NCBI RefSeq assembly: GCF_946220915.1
Contig: NZ_CAMIHH010000088.1
Coordinates: forward strand, 1-13,782
DNA length: 13,782 nt
Source of the DNA: an uncultured Flavobacterium sp.
GTDB lineage: Bacteria > Bacteroidota > Bacteroidia > Flavobacteriales > Flavobacteriaceae
Direction of reading: 5' to 3'
The position numbers and the translations under genes were made by a program. Of this stretch, positions 6,646-13,782 are shown piece after piece (positions within the stretch are counted from its first letter, which is position 1; the number at the start of each line of letters is the position of its first letter). Below the pieces are notes generated by a model that was not told the origin of the DNA, searched no databases, and saw only the letters and a list, made by a program, of their open reading frames with translations.

Positions 6646-9600
6646 ATGAATTATTACCAAAAATGCATTAAGGCGCTTGCTGCCGTATTTTGCCTCGTGG
6701 CAGTACAGCAAGCCAGCGCACAGTTCACTCCGGTAGGCAGCGGCAGCTACCGAACTACCTTTCCCGGAACCGATGAGGCAGGCCGCAATGCCTTCCCATC
6801 CGGGTCACCACTCATTAGTGGCAATGCCATGGGCAAGCCTGTACCGACTAACGACTGGTGGTCGAAAAAGATCAAGGAAAACCATGTAAACAACCTTTTC
6901 AACTATCCGCTGGCAATGCGTACGGTAAACCAGGGATTGGTGGTAAGCTATATCGTCCCTGCATCTACAGGCAACGGAAGCACCCAGCCCATGGACGATA
7001 TGCTCCCAATAACCGTAGGTGTTACGGGCCTTAATGCAAACCTGGCTACTGTGTCTGATTATTCCGACTGGACCGTGAGCATGAACTGGGCGAGCGAATC
7101 AAAATCCTTTACTGCTACGGCAGGCATCGGGATGCCATTCCTTTACTTTACAAAAAATACTTCGGATGTAGCCGAAGTGAAGGTTACCGAAGGCAGCGTT
7201 GTAATCAATAACGAGATGCTTGTAGTCACCAACTCTCACCAGGGCGCTGATTTTGCAGTGTATGCCCCTGCAGGCAGTACCTGGATACAGACAGGCACTA
7301 CGTATACTTCTACCTTAAATGGGAAAAACTATTGGTCAATGGCCTATCTGCCGCCGTCTGCACCCAACCTGAATGCAGTAGCAGAACAATATAAGCAGCA
7401 TGCCTATGTATTTCCTGCAAATACCACCGCCACCTGGAGCTACAATGAGACGAGCTCGAAGCTTACCACTATTTTTAATGTAACCACCGAGGTAAAGGAA
7501 GGCACAGGGGCGACAGTACTGTTGGGGTTGCTGCCACACCAGTGGGCACACCTTGCAACATCATCGGCACAGCCTGCCGGGGCAACCTACAATTCTATAA
7601 GGGGCGATATCAAAGTGCTCGCCGGTAACACCTTTACGGTAGAAAATACGTTCAAAGGCATACTAACCACCCTGCCTTATGTAGATAATTACAGTGATGG
7701 CTTCAACCCTGCGCTGCTGGCCTCGAAGGTTAACCAGATCAAAAACGACCAGCTGGATGCCTGGACCGATTCGTATAACGAAGGCCAGCTGATGAACCGC
7801 CTTATACAGACGGCACGCATTGCCGACGAAATGGGCAACACAGAGGCACGCAATACCATCAAGGCCACTATAAAGCAAAGGCTGGAAGACTGGCTCAAGG
7901 CCGAATCCGGCGAGGTTGCATTCCTGTTCTATTACAACAGCAACTGGTCGGCGCTGCTTGGCTATCCTGCAGGGCACGGGCAGGACGGTAACCTCAATGA
8001 CCATCATTTTCACTGGGGTTATTTCATTCATGCGGCTGCATTCATGGAGCAGTACGAACCGGGCTGGGCGGCGCAATGGGGCCCAATGATCGACCTGCTG
8101 GTACGCGACGCGGCTTCTCCGGACAGGAACGATGCGTTATTCCCTTACCTGAGGAACTTCAGCCCGTATGCAGGGCACAGCTGGGCAAATGGTTTTGCTA
8201 CCTTCCCTTTTGGCAACGACCAGGAATCAACGTCTGAAAGCATGCAGTTTGCCTCTTCCCTGATCCATTGGGGTACTGTTACAGAGAACGATGCTGTAAG
8301 GGACCTGGGCATTTACATTTACACTACCGAACAAACCGCTACAGAGGAATACTGGTTCGACATGCATAACCGTACTTTTAAGCCTGGCTATAACTTTAAG
8401 CTGGCCTCCAGGATATGGGGCAACGGCTATGACAACCAGACGTTCTGGACTTCGGACATTGCCGCTGCTTACGGCATTGAAATGTACCCGATTCATGGCG
8501 GATCGCTCTACATGGGGCATAACCTTGATTATGTAGCTGAGTTGTGGAACGAGATAACATCCAATACAGGTATATTAAACAACCAGGCCAATGCCAACCT
8601 CTGGCATGATACCTACTGGCAGTACCTTGCTTTCATTGATGCCCAGGCTGCCATCGACCTTTATGATTCTTATCCAGAAAGGTCGCTGAAATTTGGTATA
8701 TCCGATGCGCAAACCTATCATTGGCTACATGCCATGAATGCTTTGGGGCCTGTAAATGCCGATGTAACGGCCAACTATCCCATAGCGGCAGTATTTACCA
8801 ATAATGGCGATAATGTATACGTGGCCCACAACTATGGCGACACCCCGCTGAATGTTACGTTCTCTGACGGATTTGTACTCAATGTACCTGCCAATGATAT
8901 GGTAACCAGCATGGACGTGAACGTTACCGGGATCCTGTCGGCCGATTTTTACCAGGCATTCCCTAATGGCAGCGTGAACCTTACTGCCGAAGTTACCGGC
9001 ACGGGCATAACATCAGTTGCGTTTTACGATGGCGATGTGCTTATTGGTACAGACGATACTGCCCCATACCAGATCACTGCGCCCAACCTTGCCTTAGGCA
9101 TTCACAATATGGTGGCAAGGATATATGTTGAAGCCGGATTTGGCGTGACCAACAGCATTGAAATTGTAGTAGGTGAGCAAGTGCCTTATTCAGGAACCGC
9201 TTTCCAGATACCCGGTACGATACAGGCTGGTAATTATGATGTTTTTGAAGGCGGCCTGGGCCAGAACATAGCTTATTATGACACCAGCGCCAACAACGAA
9301 GGAGCCTACAGGCCTGCAGAATATGTTGATGCCAACGTTGTTCCTGAAGAGGGCCCGACCGTTGGGTGGATATCGGCAGGGGAGTGGCTGGAATATACGG
9401 TTGACGTACAAACACCGGGAATGTATACCGCGACAGTGCGCTACGCTTCGGGCAATGCCGCAGGGGGCGGGCCTTTCCGTTTTGAAGTTGACGGTGCAGC
9501 AGTAAGCGCCGATGCCACGGTAGCCTCCACAGGCGATTGGGGCGCATGGGGCAATAAAGTAATCAATAACGTGGCGCTCACGCAGGGCAGGCATATATTG

Positions 9601-10800
9601 CGTTTTGTGGCAGTAAGCGGCGGGTTCAACCTTGGCAATATGAATTTCGCATTGTCAGGCCCGCTGCCGTATGTGCCGCCGGTAGCCAATGCAGGCGCTA
9701 ACGTGGCAGTAACGCTTCCGGCAACTACTGCAACGCTTGATGGCTCTGCAAGCAATGACCCTGAAGGGCAGCCGATAACGTATAACTGGGTTCAGGTATA
9801 TGGCCCATCGGTAATAGGATTTGATACGGCATCCAGTGCTTCGCCGGTAGTCTCCAACCTTTTACCAGGCGTATACAAAATAAAGCTCACGGTAAGCGAT
9901 GGTACCTATACCGCAACAGACGAAGTGCTGATCATTGTGACAGCAGACGGGAATTCGGCGCCTGCCGTAACAATAACCTCGCCTGCACCTGCAACGTCAT
10001 TTACTTTGGGCGAAACGATAAGCCTGGCTGCCAGCGCAACAGATCTTGACGGTATCATTGCATTGGTACAATTCTTTAACGGAAATACACTGATTGGAGA
10101 AGATTCCACAGCGCCCTATGCCTTTGATTGGGCAAATGCCCCGGCTGGCACACATTCGGTAACTGCAACAGCTACAGATAATGCCGGTGCACAGTCAGTA
10201 TCGCAGCCGGTGAGCATAACCGTATCGCAGGTGGCAAGCTGTACGGAAGCTTCTAATTCGGCACAGCAGGGATCGTTTACAACAGGCTATGAGATCACGT
10301 TTTCAACTACGGGCAATAATGTAACAATTACCGCAGCATTGCTTGATACCGATAAGCAGGGCGTGGTGGCATTCCTTTGGCAGCAAACACCTTTTGCCGA
10401 AACCGAAATGCAAAATGTTTCCGGTTTGACGTATACGTCTACAATAGGCGGTGTTGGGGCAGGGCAATCCCTAACCTATGCTGTAAAATTTGCTTATGAA
10501 GGCGGAATGTCGGTAACAGAATACTTTACGTATGAAGCTGGTGAAAATTGCGACCTCGGCCTGGACGGACCGGAGATGGAAGCCTCGGTAAAGATGTATC
10601 CTAACCCTGCATCGGGAATGGTATACATAGAATCAGGACCTGTAGCCATTACAAAAGCAGAAGTGTATTCTGTATTAGGCAGCAAGGTGCTGGAGGCTTC
10701 GGGCAATGAGATTAATATTGAAAGCCTTGCGGGAGGGTTGTACCTTGTGAGGATATATTCAGGAACCAAATCAACCGTAAGGAAGTTAGTAGTTAAATAA
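6646..10800 (+). CDS. Secreted multidomain GH81 endo-beta-1,3-glucanase with CBM6 and T9SS sorting domain
   Basis: A 1384-residue extracellular enzyme predicted to cut beta-1,3-glucan (laminarin, callose, fungal wall glucan) by the inverting GH81 mechanism. A signal peptide (1-25, ending QQASA before QF) is followed by a GH81 domain (about 35-755). D452 in NDHHFHWGY matches the family's general acid, and E527 and E531 in NDQESTSES match the conserved glutamate pair with the family's four-residue spacing. Then come a Big_7-type Ig-like domain (about 758-842), CBM6 (about 850-1004, with GWISAGEWLEYTVDV), a PKD-like domain (about 1010-1100), a second Ig-like domain (about 1105-1194), a 104-residue Cys-bounded module (C1199-C1302) and a T9SS type-A sorting domain (about 1312-1384, with MYPNP and GGLYLVRI). 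The module and tail recur in the downstream protein. The start is supported by the promoter position and the signal peptide. A terminator follows the gene. Confidence 0.95.
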   Translation: MNYYQKCIKALAAVFCLVAVQQASAQFTPVGSGSYRTTFPGTDEAGRNAFPSGSPLISGNAMGKPVPTNDWWSKKIKENHVNNLFNYPLAMRTVNQGLVVSYIVPASTGNGSTQPMDDMLPITVGVTGLNANLATVSDYSDWTVSMNWASESKSFTATAGIGMPFLYFTKNTSDVAEVKVTEGSVVINNEMLVVTNSHQGADFAVYAPAGSTWIQTGTTYTSTLNGKNYWSMAYLPPSAPNLNAVAEQYKQHAYVFPANTTATWSYNETSSKLTTIFNVTTEVKEGTGATVLLGLLPHQWAHLATSSAQPAGATYNSIRGDIKVLAGNTFTVENTFKGILTTLPYVDNYSDGFNPALLASKVNQIKNDQLDAWTDSYNEGQLMNRLIQTARIADEMGNTEARNTIKATIKQRLEDWLKAESGEVAFLFYYNSNWSALLGYPAGHGQDGNLNDHHFHWGYFIHAAAFMEQYEPGWAAQWGPMIDLLVRDAASPDRNDALFPYLRNFSPYAGHSWANGFATFPFGNDQESTSESMQFASSLIHWGTVTENDAVRDLGIYIYTTEQTATEEYWFDMHNRTFKPGYNFKLASRIWGNGYDNQTFWTSDIAAAYGIEMYPIHGGSLYMGHNLDYVAELWNEITSNTGILNNQANANLWHDTYWQYLAFIDAQAAIDLYDSYPERSLKFGISDAQTYHWLHAMNALGPVNADVTANYPIAAVFTNNGDNVYVAHNYGDTPLNVTFSDGFVLNVPANDMVTSMDVNVTGILSADFYQAFPNGSVNLTAEVTGTGITSVAFYDGDVLIGTDDTAPYQITAPNLALGIHNMVARIYVEAGFGVTNSIEIVVGEQVPYSGTAFQIPGTIQAGNYDVFEGGLGQNIAYYDTSANNEGAYRPAEYVDANVVPEEGPTVGWISAGEWLEYTVDVQTPGMYTATVRYASGNAAGGGPFRFEVDGAAVSADATVASTGDWGAWGNKVINNVALTQGRHILRFVAVSGGFNLGNMNFALSGPLPYVPPVANAGANVAVTLPATTATLDGSASNDPEGQPITYNWVQVYGPSVIGFDTASSASPVVSNLLPGVYKIKLTVSDGTYTATDEVLIIVTADGNSAPAVTITSPAPATSFTLGETISLAASATDLDGIIALVQFFNGNTLIGEDSTAPYAFDWANAPAGTHSVTATATDNAGAQSVSQPVSITVSQVASCTEASNSAQQGSFTTGYEITFSTTGNNVTITAALLDTDKQGVVAFLWQQTPFAETEMQNVSGLTYTSTIGGVGAGQSLTYAVKFAYEGGMSVTEYFTYEAGENCDLGLDGPEMEASVKMYPNPASGMVYIESGPVAITKAEVYSVLGSKVLEASGNEINIESLAGGLYLVRIYSGTKSTVRKLVVK
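10240..10551 (+). repeat. Cys-bounded module, copy inside the GH81 protein
   Basis: This encodes residues 1199-1302, beginning and ending with Cys exactly 103 residues apart. It is homologous to the four copies in the next gene and most like the third: 23 identical bases at 10366-10388 match 12599-12621, in the segment encoding VAFLWQQ. It is a predicted beta-sandwich. The pattern M.N..GLT(Y/F)...G...G..(I/L)...VKFAY.GG.SVT.Y is typical of all copies. Confidence 0.75.
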
Positions 10801-10823
10801 TAGTTTTTTGTTTTTCATTTTGT

Positions 10824-10850
10824 AAAGGCAGGGCGCAGGTCCTGCCTTTT
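10824..10850 (+). terminator. Rho-independent terminator after the GH81 gene
   Basis: AAAGGCAGG (10824-10832) and CCTGCCTTT (10841-10849) form a 9-bp stem with an 8-base loop, followed by a short T run, 23 bases after the stop codon. It implies that the next gene is transcribed mainly from its own promoter. Confidence 0.75.
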
Positions 10851-10947
10851 GCATTTACGGCAAGTGTATCCTGCCACATTGAAGTATGGAACGGATGACC
10901 TTGTATAGTGTAAAAAAATCAAAATAAAATGATTTTTACAATCGCCA

Positions 10948-10985
10948 CGAAAACGGTGTAGTTGTAGTGTTGATGTATAGGTAAA
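10948..10985 (+). promoter_or_regulatory. Shared upstream element, copy 2 (multi-module protein gene)
   Basis: CGAAAACG at 10948-10955, then the 27-base element at 10959-10985, differing from the GH81 copy only at element positions 9, 12 and 14. The distance from CGAAA to TAG (11 bases) is identical in the two copies, and the gap to the -33 box is 9 bases here against 8 there. The surrounding intergenic sequence is much less similar, so this is selective conservation or a recent duplication of the control region. Confidence 0.7.
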
Positions 10986-10994
10986 TTGTAAATG

Positions 10995-11026
10995 TTGTGG
11001 TGCTAAAAATTGTTTGTGTATGGTTT
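10995..11026 (+). promoter_or_regulatory. Putative promoter of the multi-module protein gene
   Basis: TTG at 10995-10997, 21 bases, then TATGGTTT at 11019-11026 (TTTG if one more base is counted), exactly as upstream of the GH81 gene. The predicted transcript would begin near 11034, about 60 bases before the ATG at 11093. This start would leave the alternative TTG codon at 11054 in the leader. Confidence 0.5.
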
Positions 11027-11092
11027 GTTTATACAAAAACATAATCATCATTATTGCTTATTAGGAGTATATTAGCTGAAAATATTAAATTT

Positions 11093-13657
11093 ATGAAGAA
11101 AAATTATCAAAAATGTATTAATGTATTTTTCCTGATGCTTTGTGTGGCATTAACACAGCATTCGGGCTATGGCAATGGCCGCGCTGTGATTCCGGCAGCT
11201 TATAATACGCCTTGTGCCGGAATGGGCAGTGCAGCATCCGAAGGTGCATTTAGCACAGGTTACAGCTATGTGTTTTCTACCACCGGAACTATGGTAAATG
11301 TATCGGTCACGATGCTCGATACCGATAAGGATGGCGTTGTGGCTTATGTAAGGACACAGGACCCATTTAGCGAAACGGGAATGCAAAATGCCGGGAACCT
11401 TACCTTTACCGGTGTTATAGAAAACCAGGTGCCGGGTGCAACCATTAACATTGCCGTAAAATTTGCTTTTGCCGGAGGCCTGGCAGTAACACAATACATA
11501 CCATATGTTGTAGGCGAGAACTGTACGGGCGGTAGTACCGATACCCAGTCTCCAACAGCTTTTACTGCTAGTGTGGGCACGGTAACGCCAGGTTCTGTAC
11601 AGCTGCTTCTAAACGCCAGCGATGATTCGGGGAACGTAACTTATACTGTAGCTTACGGTACATCGTCAGCCACGTTTACAGGAACTTCGGGAACGCAGCT
11701 GCCTGTTGTGATCAACAACCTGTCAGCAGCTACTGCCTATTCTTTTAGCATCACAGCTGCCGATGCGGCAGGTAATGCAGCGGCTAACAATCCTATTGTC
11801 CTGACAGCCACCACTACGCAGGCACCGGTCAATACTCCCTGCGCGGGAACAGGAACCGCAGCATCCGAGGGGGCATTCAGCACAGGTTACAGCTATGTGT
11901 TTTCTACAACCGGGACTACGGTAAACGTATCGGTAACCATGCTCGATACCGATAAGGATGGCGTTGTGGCCTATGTAAGGACACAGGACCCATTTAGCGA
12001 AACAGGAATGCAAAATGCCGGGAATCTTACCTTTACCGGTGTTATAGAAAACCAGCTGCCGGGCGCTACCATTAACATTGCTGTAAAATTTGCCTTCGCA
12101 GGAGGCCTGGCAGTAACCCAGTACATACCGTATGTTGTAGGCGAGAACTGTACGGGCGGCGGTGCAGATACCGAGGCTCCAACAGGCTTTACAGCAGTAT
12201 TGGGCACCGTTACGGCAACCAGTGCTGAATTGATCCTTAACGGTACCGACAATTCGGGATCGGTAACCTATACCATCACTTATGGTGCGGAAACAGAGAC
12301 TGTGACAGTGGCTTCGGGCGAAGAAGAAATAGTGCTGATTAATGGCCTTACGCCGGAAACAGCCTACAGCTTTAGCATTACAGCTACCGATGCAGCAGGC
12401 AATGCAGCGGCCAATAGCCCGATTGTGGTAACTGCAACTACGCCTGAGCAGGTTGAAAATGAAATTACACCGTGCTCGGGTACAAACAATGCCGCACAGG
12501 ATGGTACATTCTCTACAGGTTATTCGTATGAATTTGAAACAGTGGGCAACAATGTACATGTTATTGTTACGATGCTGGATGCTGATAAAGACGGTGTTGT
12601 GGCATTCCTTTGGCAGCAAACGCCTTTTGCAGAGACTCAGATGGCCAATGCCGGAGGGCTTACCTTTACAGGCCAGCTGGAAGGGCAGGCCATTGGGTCG
12701 ACCATTAACATTGCCATTAAGTTTGCCTATGTGGGCGGCTTGTCTGTAACGCAATACATTCCGTATGTAGTTGGCGAAAACTGCAACGGAGGCGAGGAGG
12801 ATACTGAAGCGCCCACGGGCCTTGAGGCTGGTGTAGGCGCGGTTACGGCTACTTCGATAGAACTTGAGCTGACCGCGACTGACAACTCGGGCGAAGTTAT
12901 TTATACCGTAACGTATGAAGGCGGAACGCCGGTAACGGTAACCGGAACTTCGGGCGAAATGGAGCCGGTTGTCATCAATAACCTTTCTCCTGGCACAACC
13001 TATACATTTACGATTACTGCTACCGATGCTGCTGGCAATGCCGTTACAAACGTTTTGCTACTGGAGGCAGAAACTGCTGAAGATACGAATACCGAGTGCG
13101 AAGGCATGAGCACTGCCGCGCAGGAGGGTGCATTTACCACAGGGTACACCTACCATTTTGAAACTGTAGACGGTAATGTAGTAGTTACATTTGATCTTCT
13201 TGATACCGATAAAACCGGGGTAGTTGCTTTGGTCTGGCAGCAAACGCCTTTTACCGAGACCGAAATGCTGCAGGGCGAAGGGCTCTCGTTTTCGGCATCA
13301 ATTCCGGGACTGACTCTGGCGCAGGACGTGAATTTGGCTGTTAAGTTTGCCTATTCCGGAGGACAGGCAGTAACCCAGTATTTTACCTACACGGTAGGAG
13401 AGAGCTGCGAAATGGGTGTTGAAGTGCCGGAATTTGCTTCAAATGTGAAATTGTACCCGAACCCGGCAATCAGCCTTGTTACCCTGGATATGGGGAACGA
13501 AACGCTGTCAAAAGCAACAATATATTCGCTAACAGGAAGAAAAGTCATTGAAAGCAACAGCAAGGCTATCAATATTGAAAGCCTGTCAGCCGGGGTGTAC
13601 CTGGTACACATACAGTCGGGCGATAAACTGGCTGTCAAGAAGCTAATCATAGAATAA
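11093..13657 (+). CDS. Secreted non-catalytic protein: four Cys-bounded modules alternating with fibronectin-III-like domains, T9SS sorted
   Basis: An 854-residue exported protein. The ATG at 11093 is preferred over an in-frame TTG at 11054 because the resulting N-terminus, MKKNYQKCINVFFLMLCVAL, is a normal signal peptide and aligns with that of the GH81 protein (MNYYQKCIK). Module order in residues: A1 41-144, FN3-like 149-243, A2 250-353, FN3-like 358-451, A3 461-564, FN3-like 570-662, A4 669-772, then a T9SS type-A sorting domain (about 780-854, with LYPNPA and SAGVYLVHI). Each A module starts and ends with Cys, 103 residues apart. FN3-like domains start DTEAPTGF or similar and contain YSFSITATDAAGNA. 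No enzyme motif is visible. A secreted or cell-surface binding protein acting with the GH81 enzyme is inferred from shared modules, promoter element and adjacency. An adhesin or structural role remains possible. Confidence 0.85.
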   Translation: MKKNYQKCINVFFLMLCVALTQHSGYGNGRAVIPAAYNTPCAGMGSAASEGAFSTGYSYVFSTTGTMVNVSVTMLDTDKDGVVAYVRTQDPFSETGMQNAGNLTFTGVIENQVPGATINIAVKFAFAGGLAVTQYIPYVVGENCTGGSTDTQSPTAFTASVGTVTPGSVQLLLNASDDSGNVTYTVAYGTSSATFTGTSGTQLPVVINNLSAATAYSFSITAADAAGNAAANNPIVLTATTTQAPVNTPCAGTGTAASEGAFSTGYSYVFSTTGTTVNVSVTMLDTDKDGVVAYVRTQDPFSETGMQNAGNLTFTGVIENQLPGATINIAVKFAFAGGLAVTQYIPYVVGENCTGGGADTEAPTGFTAVLGTVTATSAELILNGTDNSGSVTYTITYGAETETVTVASGEEEIVLINGLTPETAYSFSITATDAAGNAAANSPIVVTATTPEQVENEITPCSGTNNAAQDGTFSTGYSYEFETVGNNVHVIVTMLDADKDGVVAFLWQQTPFAETQMANAGGLTFTGQLEGQAIGSTINIAIKFAYVGGLSVTQYIPYVVGENCNGGEEDTEAPTGLEAGVGAVTATSIELELTATDNSGEVIYTVTYEGGTPVTVTGTSGEMEPVVINNLSPGTTYTFTITATDAAGNAVTNVLLLEAETAEDTNTECEGMSTAAQEGAFTTGYTYHFETVDGNVVVTFDLLDTDKTGVVALVWQQTPFTETEMLQGEGLSFSASIPGLTLAQDVNLAVKFAYSGGQAVTQYFTYTVGESCEMGVEVPEFASNVKLYPNPAISLVTLDMGNETLSKATIYSLTGRKVIESNSKAINIESLSAGVYLVHIQSGDKLAVKKLIIE
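11213..11524 (+). repeat. Near-identical module repeat, copy A1
   Basis: A 312-base unit encoding a 104-residue module that differs from A2 at only 4 residues (100/104 identical). Long exact stretches are shared with A2 at DNA level, including the segment encoding MLDTDKDGVVAY. The adjoining FN3-like domains are much less alike, so the repeat boundary is sharp. A1 and A2 carry YVRTQDPF where the other three copies carry (L/V)WQQTPF. Confidence 0.85.
11840..12151 (+). repeat. Near-identical module repeat, copy A2
   Basis: A direct repeat of A1, starting 627 bases (209 codons) downstream in the same frame. Differences from A1 are mostly silent. The more distant copies A3 (12473-12784) and A4 (13097-13408) keep the same length and both cysteines but are clearly diverged. 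Confidence 0.85.
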
Positions 13658-13681
13658 GCATTTAAAAATCCTTATGCATTG

Positions 13682-13713
13682 AAAAGCTGCCTCAAATTGT
13701 GGCAGCTTTTTTT
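13682..13713 (+). terminator. Rho-independent terminator after the multi-module gene
   Basis: AAAGCTGCC (13683-13691) pairs with GGCAGCTTT (13701-13709) around a 9-base loop, extended by an outer A:T pair and followed by a run of T to 13713. It lies about 25 bases past the stop codon and closes the two-gene locus. Confidence 0.9.
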
Positions 13714-13782
13714 GTTGAGATTATGTTGTAAATAAACAAAAATCACGATAACGATTTCGCGATCAGCAGAAAACGATTTAGC

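Noticed and set aside
7663..8076. Minus-strand frame of 137 codons inside the GH81 domain
   Set aside because: It overlaps the catalytic domain and has no recognisable features; it is a chance frame in moderately GC-rich coding DNA.
11054..11092. Upstream TTG start adding 13 residues to the multi-module protein
   Set aside because: The extra residues would precede an otherwise normal signal peptide, and the N-terminus starting at 11093 aligns with that of the GH81 protein. TTG starts are rare here.
11723..12754. Long open frame of 343 codons on the minus strand, opposite the multi-module gene
   Set aside because: It is the antisense of the repeated modules. Its sequence is Cys- and Arg-rich with repeats mirroring the plus strand, and it has no plausible start signal. 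The plus-strand frame has a signal peptide, domains and a sorting tail.
11213..13408. Regular repeats that might suggest a CRISPR array
   Set aside because: The units are 312-base protein-coding modules in one frame, spaced by coding FN3-like domains. There are no short identical repeats with unique spacers.

Overview
The window looks like chromosome of a Flavobacterium-type member of the Bacteroidota. The evidence is signal peptides ending in ...AQ, two proteins with C-terminal type IX secretion (T9SS) sorting domains, Bacteroidota-type promoters (TTG or TTTG at -33, a TAnnTTTG-like box at -7), weak Shine-Dalgarno sequences, and housekeeping proteins whose closest look-alikes, from memory, are flavobacterial. 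No search could be run, so names rest on recognisable motifs.

Left part (1-6280), mostly housekeeping. A truncated, AT-rich gene of unknown function enters from the left edge and meets yebC tail to tail over a bidirectional terminator. After a large interrupted inverted repeat (1171-1290) comes a tight three-gene minus-strand operon in transcription order: gcvT (glycine cleavage T protein), a Prc-type tail-specific protease with an intact Ser/Lys site, and an exported conserved protein of about 340 residues. The gaps are 6 and 10 bases. Two hairpin repeats separate gcvT from a small membrane-anchored protein on the same strand.

Right part (6281-13782), an accessory extracellular glucan module. 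A divergent intergenic region leads into a 1384-residue secreted GH81 endo-beta-1,3-glucanase with Ig-like, CBM6, PKD and Ig-like domains, a 104-residue Cys-bounded module, and a T9SS tail. Immediately downstream lies an 854-residue secreted protein with no recognisable enzyme. It carries four more copies of the same 104-residue module alternating with three fibronectin-III-like domains, then a T9SS tail.

The two genes belong together by several independent signs. Their promoter regions share a 27-base element (24 of 27 identical) followed by identically spaced -33 and -7 boxes. Their N-termini begin with the same NY(Y)QKCI motif. All five modules have exactly the same Cys-to-Cys spacing. Their sorting domains are closely related. 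A fragment resembling the start of the same upstream element lies at the right edge, so a third co-regulated gene may follow. I read this as a co-regulated secreted pair, a glucanase and a non-catalytic multivalent binding partner, without an adjacent SusC/SusD pair in view. The module is the best candidate here for an undescribed beta-glucan-binding domain; that function is inferred, not shown.
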